Positions 1-6,071 of a stretch of 7,096 bases of DNA are shown piece by piece (position 1 is the stretch's first letter; each line of letters begins with the position of its first letter). The notes beneath the pieces are model-generated. The model did no database searches, was not told the origin of the DNA, and saw only the letters and a program-made list of their open reading frames with translations. Made by a program: the position numbers and the translations under genes. The DNA is taken from contig JAISBK010000011.1 in the NCBI GenBank assembly GCA_031266255.1, positions 1 through 7,096 of the forward strand, written 5' to 3'. The DNA comes from Treponema sp. Its GTDB lineage: Bacteria > Spirochaetota > Spirochaetia > Treponematales > Breznakiellaceae.

Positions 1-927
1 GTAAAGCACAAGAACGGCGCGATACGCCGGGTGAACGTGAATATCGCCGCGACAACGGTGGAGAACTACCGCAAACTGCGCGACGCGGGCATCGGCACTT
101 ACATTCTGTTTCAGGAAACTTATGATAAAGCCGGGTATGAGACCCTTCATCCCAAAGGCCCCAAGCACAATTACGCGTACCATACCGAAGCGATGGATAG
201 AGCGATGCGCGGCGGCATCGACGACGTAGGGCTTGGCGTGCTTTTCGGGCTTGAAAACTACGCCTACGAATTTGCGGGCCAACTGATGCATGCGGAACAC
301 CTTGAAGCAGTCTTCGGCGTGGGCCCTCACACGATCAGCGTGCCCCGGGTAAAACCCGCTTACGGCGTTGACCCCGGTTCATTCAACGGTGGCATAAGCG
401 ACGAGCTTTTTGAAAAAATCGCGGCATGTATTCGTATCGCGGTGCCCTATACTGGCATGATCATCTCGACCCGGGAAGGCCAAAAAGTCCGCGAAAAGAT
501 GCTGCAAGTCGGCGTATCCCAGATAAGCGGCGCGTCCCGCACCTCTGTCGGCGGCTATGTCGAAGCTCAGGAAGAGGATACGCGGCAGTTTGAAGTATCG
601 GACACCCGGACGCTCGACGAAGTGATACGCTGGCTCATCGACTTTGGCTATGTCCCCAGTTTTTGCACTGCCTGCTACCGGGAAGGCCGCACCGGCGACC
701 GGTTCATGGAACTCTGCAAGAAAAAACAAATCCTGAACTGCTGCCACCCCAACGCGCTGATGACCCTCAAGGAATACCTTACCGACTACGCCTCGGTGCA
801 AACCAAGGATGCAGGAGAAAAACTTATCGAACAAGAGCTGGAACATATCCCCAAAGAAAAAATCCGCGATATCGTGCGGAAAAACCTGGGGAACATCGAA
901 AATGGCCAAAGGGATTTTAGGTTTTAG
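1..927 (+). CDS. hydG: [FeFe]-hydrogenase maturase HydG (2-iminoacetate synthase), 5' end cut by window
   Basis: HydG is a radical-SAM tyrosine lyase. It splits tyrosine into p-cresol and dehydroglycine, then converts the latter to CO and cyanide on a second iron-sulfur cluster, supplying the diatomic ligands of the [FeFe]-hydrogenase H-cluster in the cytoplasm. The reading frame is open from base 1, so 308 C-terminal residues are present; the family is usually about 470 long. The N-terminal CX3CX2C radical-SAM motif therefore lies outside the window. Numbering from the first codon, the frame shows the barrel segment VNVNIAATTVENY, the ILFQETY and GLGVLFGLENY stretches, and the diagnostic C-terminal CX2CX22C cluster motif (C222, C225, C248), inside the CTACYREGRTGDR block. 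All three Cys are intact, so the CO/CN-forming domain looks functional. An internal ATG/GTG near base 31 is not the start because similarity continues upstream. It ends convergently with the rbsB-like gene. No HydE, HydF or hydrogenase gene is in view. Confidence 0.96.
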   Translation, partial: VKHKNGAIRRVNVNIAATTVENYRKLRDAGIGTYILFQETYDKAGYETLHPKGPKHNYAYHTEAMDRAMRGGIDDVGLGVLFGLENYAYEFAGQLMHAEHLEAVFGVGPHTISVPRVKPAYGVDPGSFNGGISDELFEKIAACIRIAVPYTGMIISTREGQKVREKMLQVGVSQISGASRTSVGGYVEAQEEDTRQFEVSDTRTLDEVIRWLIDFGYVPSFCTACYREGRTGDRFMELCKKKQILNCCHPNALMTLKEYLTDYASVQTKDAGEKLIEQELEHIPKEKIRDIVRKNLGNIENGQRDFRF

Positions 928-932
928 GGTAA

Positions 933-952
933 AGGCGCCCTCTGTGGCGCCT
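933..952. terminator. GC hairpin between convergent genes, possible weak bidirectional terminator
   Basis: AGGCGCC (933-939) and GGCGCCT (946-952) form a perfect 7-bp stem with a 6-base loop, six bases after the hydG stop and seven bases before the rbsB-like stop. Its place between two converging genes fits a shared terminator. There is no proper T-run after it on the plus strand (GAAATATC) and only TTT on the minus strand, so any intrinsic termination would be weak. Confidence 0.45.
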
Positions 953-958
953 GAAATA

Positions 959-1924
959 TCAATGCTTCCCCAAAACAGCGGAGAGAAAATGCAGCAGGTC
1001 CTGAGCATTACCTAGGGTAATGAGTTCGGTGTCGTTGAGCATCTGCCGTTCCAGCACCTTTCCCCCCACCAGGTCAATGGCCCGTTCAATGCTGAGCCGT
1101 CCCATGTCGTAGGGTCTTTGAGCAATACTGCCGTATAACTCTCCCCGCAGGATAGAATGGAGCGCATCCGCAGTGCCGTCTACGCCTATCACCGTTACCT
1201 CGTGCCGTCCCTTTTGCTGCAATGCCCGCAGCGCACCCAGGGCCATCTCATCATTCGCGGCAAATACGCCGTTAACATCCGAGCGTTCCAACAGGTTGAG
1301 CATGATACGGTAGGCAAGTTCCCGGTCGCTGTACGCCGCTTCCCGGGCAACGATGCGAAACCCCGCAGCTCGCAAGTCCTCTTCTGCAGCATTAATACGC
1401 GCGGCAGTGGTAGTATTGGCCGGATCCCCTTCAATGAGTACTACCTGATCTTCTGGCTTGAGCCTGGTAACCAGTTCACGGGCTCCCTGATGGCCTATCG
1501 TGGCATTGGCAGTACCGATGAAGATTGCATACTCCTGAAAACCCTCAGGCATAGCCGTATCCACCAAAATGACCGGTATTCCCTGTTGCTTTGCCTCAGT
1601 GAGGATACCCACTGCCTGGGCAGGCTGACTGGGAGCGAATACCAGCACCTGTATTCCTTGGCCTAAGACCTCCCGCACCAGGGCAAGCTGGTCCTCCACC
1701 GCATCTTCAGACAAAGGCCCCCGAAGAATCAACTCCACGTTATGGGCCTGAGCAGCGTCCCTGGCGCCTGCGGCTATGGTCCGCCAATATTGGGTATCCA
1801 GGGTCTTAAGGACCATAGCGACCCGTATCGTTTCACTAGGAGTCTGCTGAGCAGCCTTGGCAAACACCGTTCCTGCAAGTAAGACCCAGAACCCCGTCAA
1901 AACCCCTGCTAAAAACCTTTTCAT
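959..1924 (-). CDS. Ribose-type (LacI-fold) periplasmic sugar-binding protein, last gene of the sulfate operon
   Basis: The 321-residue protein is a type-I periplasmic binding protein of the RbsB/Peripla_BP_4 family, which normally captures a sugar for an ABC importer or a sensor. Residues 1 to about 22 form a Sec signal peptide (KR, hydrophobic core, then VFA-KAA) with no lipobox Cys. Family hallmarks are TIRVAMVLKTLD (32-43), VFAPSQPAQA (95-104), AANDEMALGALRAL (222-235), VIGVDGTADAL (245-255) and GSIAQ (265-269). Compared with what I recall of E. coli RbsB ribose contacts, the equivalents D122, R176, N224, D249 and Q269 are kept. The aromatic pair is Y46-W47 instead of Phe-Phe, the Arg after the Asp is T123, and the Phe near 199 is Ser, so a ligand other than ribose is likely. 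The ATG has a good ribosome site (AGGGGGTG, 5 to 7 bases upstream) starting at the cysA stop, with an 11-base gap, so it is co-transcribed with cysA. No sugar permease or ATPase gene accompanies it. The fold is certain, the ligand unknown. Confidence 0.9.
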   Translation of the reverse strand: MKRFLAGVLTGFWVLLAGTVFAKAAQQTPSETIRVAMVLKTLDTQYWRTIAAGARDAAQAHNVELILRGPLSEDAVEDQLALVREVLGQGIQVLVFAPSQPAQAVGILTEAKQQGIPVILVDTAMPEGFQEYAIFIGTANATIGHQGARELVTRLKPEDQVVLIEGDPANTTTAARINAAEEDLRAAGFRIVAREAAYSDRELAYRIMLNLLERSDVNGVFAANDEMALGALRALQQKGRHEVTVIGVDGTADALHSILRGELYGSIAQRPYDMGRLSIERAIDLVGGKVLERQMLNDTELITLGNAQDLLHFLSAVLGKH

Positions 1925-1935
1925 GCAAGCACCCC

Positions 1936-3033
1936 CTAAATACGATAATCACTCCACACTTCATCCGCGGAATAAATCTTGGCCGATGCAAACCGGAGAT
2001 ACACCAATGCAGGATTCCCCTGTTTTATGCTGTTCCATTGGTTCTTATCCACATCCGCCTCAAGCACTTTTTCCCCGCTTACGGTCTTAAGCTCTACCCG
2101 CACCCTGCTTCCCAGGAGCCTATGCCCGATAATCTTCGCTTTGATCCCTTTGGCATCCTGATTGGTTAAATTAATCGTAACATCATGGGGCCGTACAAAA
2201 AAGGAAACCCCCTCGTGGTCCGTACCAGATGCAGCCTGCTCTGTTCCCCCTGGTTCTTCGGTATCAAGCCGTAACGCCCCCTTTTCAAGCCGGGCATGAA
2301 ACAGATTCACATTACCCAGAAAACTATACACAAAGGGATTTGCCGGGTTGTCGTATACCCATTCAGGAGTCCCCACTTGCTCGATCTTCCCCTTATTCAG
2401 GATCACGATTGAATCCGAGACTTCCAGGGCTTCTTCCTGGTCATGGGTAACAAACACGCTCGTAATATGGATCTCATCGTGCAGGAACCTGAGCCAGCGC
2501 CGTAGTTCCTGCCGGACCTTCGCATCCAGCGCACCAAACGGCTCGTCTAAGAGCAGGACCTTTGGCTCCACCGCCAAAGCACGGGCCAAAGCAACCCGCT
2601 GTTTCTGGCCTCCGCTTAATTCACTGGGGAGCCGGTTTGCCATGGATGCAAGTTGTACCATCGACAGGAGCTTCAGCACCTTTTCCCGGATTTCCTCCTT
2701 ACTGGGCCTTTGGGCTTTAGGCCGGATTTTCAGCCCAAAGGCCACGTTTTCAAACACACTCATGTGCTTAAAAAGGGCATAATGCTGAAACACAAACCCT
2801 ACTTTCCTATCCTTGGTCTGTTTATAGGTTGCATCTTCGCCAAAAAAATGTATCGTGCCTGAATTAGGGGTCTCTAATCCCGCGATAATGCGTAACAGGG
2901 TGGTCTTCCCCGAGCCTGAAGGCCCCAAAAGCGCGGTAATTTCCCCCCGCGGAATAGACAAGGTAATGTCATCCAAAGCCACGAACTTTTCTCTATCCCC
3001 AAAGGTCTTAAAAACATGTCCAATCTCAATCAT
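1936..3033 (-). CDS. cysA: Sulfate/thiosulfate ABC importer ATP-binding subunit CysA
   Basis: This is the ATPase of the sulfate/thiosulfate importer; a dimer on the inner face of the membrane drives the CysT-CysW channel. It has 365 residues, normal for CysA. Visible motifs are Walker A GPSGSGKTT (37-45), Q-loop Q83, signature LSGGQ (139-143), Walker B VLLLDEP (159-165) with catalytic E164, D-loop GALD (167-170) and switch H197. The C-terminal part from about residue 236 (NPFVYSFLGNVNLF, then FFVRPHDV) is the CysA-type accessory TOBE-like domain, which separates it from generic ATPases. The frame stays open upstream to 3330, but that stretch lies inside cysW and does not resemble a protein family. 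The start at 3033 (MIEIGHVFKTFG) begins exactly at the ABC domain and has an AAGG site seven A residues upstream. Cotranscription with cysW (38-base gap) and the rbsB-like gene (11-base gap) is clear. Molybdate transport is a less likely alternative given the gene set. Confidence 0.95.
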   Translation of the reverse strand: MIEIGHVFKTFGDREKFVALDDITLSIPRGEITALLGPSGSGKTTLLRIIAGLETPNSGTIHFFGEDATYKQTKDRKVGFVFQHYALFKHMSVFENVAFGLKIRPKAQRPSKEEIREKVLKLLSMVQLASMANRLPSELSGGQKQRVALARALAVEPKVLLLDEPFGALDAKVRQELRRWLRFLHDEIHITSVFVTHDQEEALEVSDSIVILNKGKIEQVGTPEWVYDNPANPFVYSFLGNVNLFHARLEKGALRLDTEEPGGTEQAASGTDHEGVSFFVRPHDVTINLTNQDAKGIKAKIIGHRLLGSRVRVELKTVSGEKVLEADVDKNQWNSIKQGNPALVYLRFASAKIYSADEVWSDYRI

Positions 3034-3057
3034 TTTTTTTCCTTTTTTCTTTTGATT
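3034..3057 (-). promoter_or_regulatory. Purine-rich ribosome-binding region of cysA with A-runs
   Basis: On the minus strand the cysA start is preceded by a tract made only of A and G: a six-A run, GG, then seven A that join the A of ATG to give an eight-A run. The only Shine-Dalgarno-like element is AAGG, seven bases from the ATG. The tract decides the cysA start and makes spacing to the start codon sensitive to insertion or deletion in the A-run. Confidence 0.5.
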
Positions 3058-3071
3058 CAGTTCAGAACTCC

Positions 3072-3908
3072 CTAAACCAGCTTTTGCTTCCGCTGGTTTG
3101 CAATCAATTGTTCGATGATGGTCTTCACCACCAAGGTTACCAGGGCAAGCAAGGTCAAAAGGGATGCCACGGCAAACGCGGCGTTGAACATATATTCCCC
3201 GTACAGAATGTCGATGTACAAAGGCATGGTAGTGGTAATCCCCCGGATAAGCCCTGAAACCACGGATACCGCCCCAAATTCGCCCATAGCCCGAGCATTG
3301 GTGAGAATAATGCCATAAAGTAGCCCCCACTTGATATTCGGCAGGGTGATCTTCATAAAAGTCTGAAACCCGGTCGCTCCCAGGGTCAGTGCCGCTTCCT
3401 CATCGTCCTTGCCCATTTCCTGCATCAAGGGAATCAACTCCCGGGCGACAAAAGGAAAGGACACAAAGGCGGTAGCTAACACGATTCCCGGTACGGCAAA
3501 CACGATCTTAATGTTATGGGCTATGAGCCAAGACCCAAACCAGCCAAAAGAACCGAAGAGGAAAATGAACAAAAGCCCTGCAATGACCGGTGAAACCGCA
3601 AAAGGGACCTCGATCAAGGTGATAAGCAGATTCTTGCCGGGGAAATTAAATTTCGTAATAGCCCAGGCCAGCATAATCCCGAACACCGTGTTCAGCGGAA
3701 CGCATATCAGAGCCGCCACCAAGGTGAGCCTTATGGATGCAAAGACATCCGAATCCGCAAGGGCTTGCAAATACACCTGCACTCCTGACTCAAAGGCTTC
3801 GGAAAAAATCGTGATAAGCGGCAAGAAGATAAAAACAAACAAAAAAATCAACGATAAGCCCATAAGGATAGGCTTGATCCAGGGTGGTTCCCGGTTTATG
3901 GCACTCAA
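3072..3908 (-). CDS. cysW: Sulfate ABC importer permease CysW (TTG start)
   Basis: This is an inner-membrane permease subunit of the sulfate/thiosulfate importer that pairs with CysT to form the channel. The 278 residues contain about six hydrophobic segments, near 14-36, 60-84, 98-122, 132-155, 195-222 and 243-265. The cytoplasmic coupling (EAA) loop is at about 168-190 (DEEAALTLGA, ending ITLP), followed by the NARAMGEFGAVSVVSG block typical of CysW. The first codon is TTG. It is chosen because a near-perfect Shine-Dalgarno (AAGGAGGA) lies four bases upstream and the first ATG (codon 16) falls inside the first membrane segment. The TTG overlaps the cysT stop as TTGA, so the two permeases are translationally coupled, as expected for subunits made in equal amounts. 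The downstream gap to cysA is 38 bases. Assignment as CysW rather than CysT rests on gene order and the EFGAVSVVSG block. Confidence 0.94.
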   Translation of the reverse strand: MSAINREPPWIKPILMGLSLIFLFVFIFLPLITIFSEAFESGVQVYLQALADSDVFASIRLTLVAALICVPLNTVFGIMLAWAITKFNFPGKNLLITLIEVPFAVSPVIAGLLFIFLFGSFGWFGSWLIAHNIKIVFAVPGIVLATAFVSFPFVARELIPLMQEMGKDDEEAALTLGATGFQTFMKITLPNIKWGLLYGIILTNARAMGEFGAVSVVSGLIRGITTTMPLYIDILYGEYMFNAAFAVASLLTLLALVTLVVKTIIEQLIANQRKQKLV

Positions 3909-4747
3909 CTGGTCCTCCTTTTTTTGGTATAAACCTGCAGCATATTGGTCAGCAGCAACAAAATGAAGGCAATACCCAGCATAGTAACCCCAATGGCGCT
4001 TGCCCCCAGGTAATCAAATTGCATCAGTTTTTTGATGATGAGCAGGGGGACAATCTCACTTTCGTAAGGCATATTACTGGATATAAAGATGATGGACCCA
4101 TATTCCCCCAAGCCCCGGGCAAAGGCCATGGTAAAACCTGTAAGCAAGGCAGGAAACAGGGAAGGAAAAATCACTTTAACGAAGATTTGCAAGTAGTTGG
4201 CCCCTAAACTGCTGGCCGCTTCTTCTAATCCCACATCCAGCTCTGCTATGACCGGCTGCACCGTGCGGACCACAAAGGGGAGCCCTATGAACACCAGGGC
4301 AATGACGATTCCTGCCTTGGAAAACCCCAGGGTAATCCCGAATTTTTGGAGAACCCCTCCCAGGAACCCCAGAGGTGAAAAAATCGTCGCTAGAGAAATA
4401 CCCGCCACTGCCGTGGGAATCGCAAAGGGCAGATCAATACACGCATCAATAATCCGTTTGCCATAAAACTGGTATCGGGTTAAAATCCAGGCAATGATTA
4501 ACCCAAATACAAAGTTGATAAGCGCGGCAAAAAACGTGGACGAAAAAGAGATTTTAAATGCTGCTATGACCCGGGGGTCGGTAATGATCCTCCAAAAGTC
4601 TTTGAAGGAAAGTCTTGTCGCATACAGAATCAACGCGCTCAAGGGGATCAAAATAAGCAGCGACATATACGTCAAAGAAAGCCCCAGGGTTAAGCCAAAT
4701 CCCGGCATCTTTACTTTTAGGGTCCTTTTTCGGGTAAGTAAGGGCAT
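3905..4747 (-). CDS. cysT: Sulfate ABC importer permease CysT (CysU)
   Basis: This is the other channel-forming inner-membrane subunit of the sulfate importer. The 280 residues start with a basic N-tail (MPLLTRKRTLKVK), then about six membrane segments, the first near 19-43. The coupling loop is LEEAASSLGA (174-183) running on to VIFPSLFPAL, and the RGLGEYGSIIFISSN block (211-225) is typical of the CysT/CysW families. The ATG at 4747 has an AAGGAT site five bases upstream. It follows sbp after a 60-base gap holding a hairpin, and overlaps cysW by four bases. The basic C-terminal tail (KKRRTS) also encodes the cysW ribosome site. Order binding protein - CysT - CysW - CysA is the classical arrangement and supports the name. 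No substitution in the coupling motif is seen. Confidence 0.94.
   Translation of the reverse strand: MPLLTRKRTLKVKMPGFGLTLGLSLTYMSLLILIPLSALILYATRLSFKDFWRIITDPRVIAAFKISFSSTFFAALINFVFGLIIAWILTRYQFYGKRIIDACIDLPFAIPTAVAGISLATIFSPLGFLGGVLQKFGITLGFSKAGIVIALVFIGLPFVVRTVQPVIAELDVGLEEAASSLGANYLQIFVKVIFPSLFPALLTGFTMAFARGLGEYGSIIFISSNMPYESEIVPLLIIKKLMQFDYLGASAIGVTMLGIAFILLLLTNMLQVYTKKRRTS
3913..3920 (-). promoter_or_regulatory. Ribosome-binding site that fixes the cysW TTG start
   Basis: On the minus strand AAGGAGGA is followed by CCAG and the TTG start. The site is inside the last cysT codons (KKRRTS-stop), so ribosomes ending cysT can reinitiate on cysW directly. Confidence 0.8.
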
Positions 4748-4775
4748 ACGCGATCCTTAATTAAACGTTGGAAAC

Positions 4776-4800
4776 GAGGGATACCCGTTGAGTACCCCTC
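4776..4800 (-). terminator. Intercistronic hairpin between sbp and cysT (attenuator or mRNA stabiliser)
   Basis: On the minus strand GAGGGGTAC and GTATCCCTC form a 9-bp stem (one G-T pair) with a 7-base loop, TCAACGG. It starts seven bases after the sbp stop. The tail (GTTTCCAACGTTT) is only moderately T-rich, so read-through into cysT is expected. Hairpins in this place are known in other binding-protein operons to raise the amount of binding protein over its membrane partners by partial termination or by protecting the 3' end. That role here is inferred. Confidence 0.6.
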
Positions 4801-4807
4801 TTCAAAG

Positions 4808-5881
4808 CTACCGCTGTTTTAATTCGCTCATTATCTGGTCAAACTTCCCTCCATCCGAGAAATGGACACTATGGGCGTTTTTCCAGCCTCCAAATTCGCC
4901 GTCAATGGTCACCAGCCGCAGACTGGGAAATTGATTGGAAAAAGTTTGTGCTACTTCCGCGTCCGACGGCCGGTAATAGTTCTTGCCCGCTATCTGCTGC
5001 CCTTCTTGGGAATACAGGTATTTCAAATACTCGGTCGCCACCGCTTGCGTGCCCCGCTTCTGAACCACCGTATCCACAAGGCTCACCGAAGGCTCTGCCA
5101 GGATACTCAAACTGGGAACCACAATCTCAAACTTTCCTCTACCCAACTCATTAATTGACAGGAAGGCCTCGTTTTCCCAAGCCAGCAGCACATCCCCCAG
5201 TCCCCGCTGTACAAAGGTATTGGTGGACCCCCGGGCGCCTGAATCCAGGACCGGTACGTTGTTGAACAGATGCTTCACAAATTCCTGGGCTTGCTCTTCA
5301 TTACCGTATTTATCCCGGGCATAGGCCCAGGCTGCCAGGTAGTTCCACCGTGCTCCTCCCGATGTCTTGGGATCCGGGGTGATAATTTGGATGTCTTGCT
5401 GTACTAAATCGTCCCAGTCTTTAATACCCTTGGGATTGCCTGCCCGTACCAAGAAAACAATGGTTGAGGTATAGGGCGCGCTGTTATTGGGGAACCGGTT
5501 TATCCAGTTTTCCGCGATGCTGTGGGCCTTGCTGGATATCTCGTCAATATCATAGGCTAAGGCCAGGGTAACCACATCTGCTTCCAGCCCTTCAATAACG
5601 CTCCGGGCCTGTCCCCCGGAGCCACCGTGGGACTGTCTGATGCTTACCGTAGTACCGGTCCGGGCTTTGTAATACTTCACAAAGGCATCGTTAAACTCCC
5701 GGTATAACTCTCTTGTGGGGTCATAGGAAACATTCAGTAAAGTGATTTCCTTGGTTTCCGTCCCTCCAGATGCGTCCTTGGATCCTGCCGCATACGCAGA
5801 TGCAGCTGTTCCTGCCAACACTACCGACACAAAGAATAAGCAGCGCATAGACCTGATTGTGTCTTTTGTTACTCTTTTCAT
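4808..5881 (-). CDS. sbp: Periplasmic sulfate-binding protein (Sbp/CysP family)
   Basis: This type-II periplasmic binding protein captures sulfate or thiosulfate for the CysTWA importer. With the ATG at 5881 it has 357 residues. Residues 1 to about 31 form a Sec signal peptide with an AYA-A cleavage site and no lipobox. Family motifs are VSYDPTRELY (51-60), QSHGGSGGQAR (83-93), ADVVTLALAYDIDE (101-114), TSGGARWNYLAAW (173-185), DSGARGSTNTFVQRGLGD (213-230) and the W235 region (VLLAWENEA). These carry the Ser/Gly/Trp positions that bind the dehydrated sulfate ion in known homologues. The frame also opens at a GTG at 5896, but its AAGGA site touches the GTG with no spacer, and the ATG gives a conventional basic signal-peptide start; the ATG's own site (GGAAAG) is weak, so the start is uncertain by five codons. 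Sbp and CysP cannot be told apart by eye. First gene of the operon, under the promoter at about 5947-5975. Confidence 0.94.
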   Translation of the reverse strand: MKRVTKDTIRSMRCLFFVSVVLAGTAASAYAAGSKDASGGTETKEITLLNVSYDPTRELYREFNDAFVKYYKARTGTTVSIRQSHGGSGGQARSVIEGLEADVVTLALAYDIDEISSKAHSIAENWINRFPNNSAPYTSTIVFLVRAGNPKGIKDWDDLVQQDIQIITPDPKTSGGARWNYLAAWAYARDKYGNEEQAQEFVKHLFNNVPVLDSGARGSTNTFVQRGLGDVLLAWENEAFLSINELGRGKFEIVVPSLSILAEPSVSLVDTVVQKRGTQAVATEYLKYLYSQEGQQIAGKNYYRPSDAEVAQTFSNQFPSLRLVTIDGEFGGWKNAHSVHFSDGGKFDQIMSELKQR

Positions 5882-5909
5882 TTCTTTCCAATTCACTCCT
5901 TAAAATATT

Positions 5910-5938
5910 CCTAGTATATAATATTTATAATTACTAGG
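5910..5938. promoter_or_regulatory. Candidate operator dyad in the sulfate operon 5' region
   Basis: A perfect 7-base inverted repeat, CCTAGTA (5910-5916) and TACTAGG (5932-5938), is separated by 15 A/T-only bases. It lies just downstream of the predicted -10, covering roughly +2 to +30 of the sbp transcript, where a bound repressor would block transcription. The regulator is not encoded in the window and I do not assign one. The dyad also contains a TATAAT on the plus strand, so chance A/T structure or a minor promoter are alternatives. Confidence 0.5.
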
Positions 5939-5946
5939 TATTTAAT

Positions 5947-5975
5947 AAGATATATATAGAACGACGTCATGTCAA
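5947..5975 (-). promoter_or_regulatory. Sigma-70 type promoter for the sbp-cysTWA operon
   Basis: On the minus strand a perfect TTGACA (5975-5970) is followed after 17 bases by TATCTT (5952-5947); a 15-base spacer would give TATATC instead. Initiation is expected near 5940, giving a leader of about 60 bases before the sbp ATG. Long A and T tracts upstream (5987-6002) could act as an UP-like element. The -35 is strong and the -10 only moderate. Confidence 0.6.
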
Positions 5976-5986
5976 GGACAAGATGG

Positions 5987-6002
5987 TTTTTTTTGAAAAA
6001 AA
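5987..6002. other. Paired T8/A7 tracts in the divergent intergenic region
   Basis: Eight T, one G and seven A form a T-tract/A-tract pair about 12 bases upstream of the operon's -35. Such tracts are often curved and can bind the RNA polymerase alpha subunit. I see no GC stem here, so it is not an intrinsic terminator. Confidence 0.35.
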
Positions 6003-6071
6003 TAGAAAAATGAAGCTGTTTTAAAAGTATTCATATTAAAGCACACGCAAGTTCCATCTCGTATACAAAGT

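Noticed and set aside
379..1008. A 209-codon open frame on the minus strand across the hydG 3' half
   Set aside because: It is antisense to clearly conserved HydG coding sequence, overlaps the end of the rbsB-like gene, and its translation resembles no protein family.
1157..1666. A 169-codon plus-strand frame
   Set aside because: It is the complement shadow of the rbsB-like gene, with low-complexity translation and no ribosome site.
3059..3069. AGTTC-A-GAACT palindrome between cysW and cysA
   Set aside because: Eleven bases with 5-base arms and a one-base centre cannot form an RNA hairpin, and its place inside the operon gives no reason to call an operator.
3034..3330. Upstream extension of cysA to an ATG at 3330
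   Set aside because: The extra 99 codons lie within cysW in another frame, have no family character, and the ABC domain begins exactly at the ATG at 3033.
3409..3966. A 185-codon plus-strand frame rich in Lys, Thr and Ser
   Set aside because: It is a shadow of cysW membrane-helix codons read on the opposite strand, with no homology visible.
5987..6002. T8-G-A7 as an intrinsic terminator
   Set aside because: There is no GC stem next to the T-run and no gene ends nearby; it lies between divergent starts.
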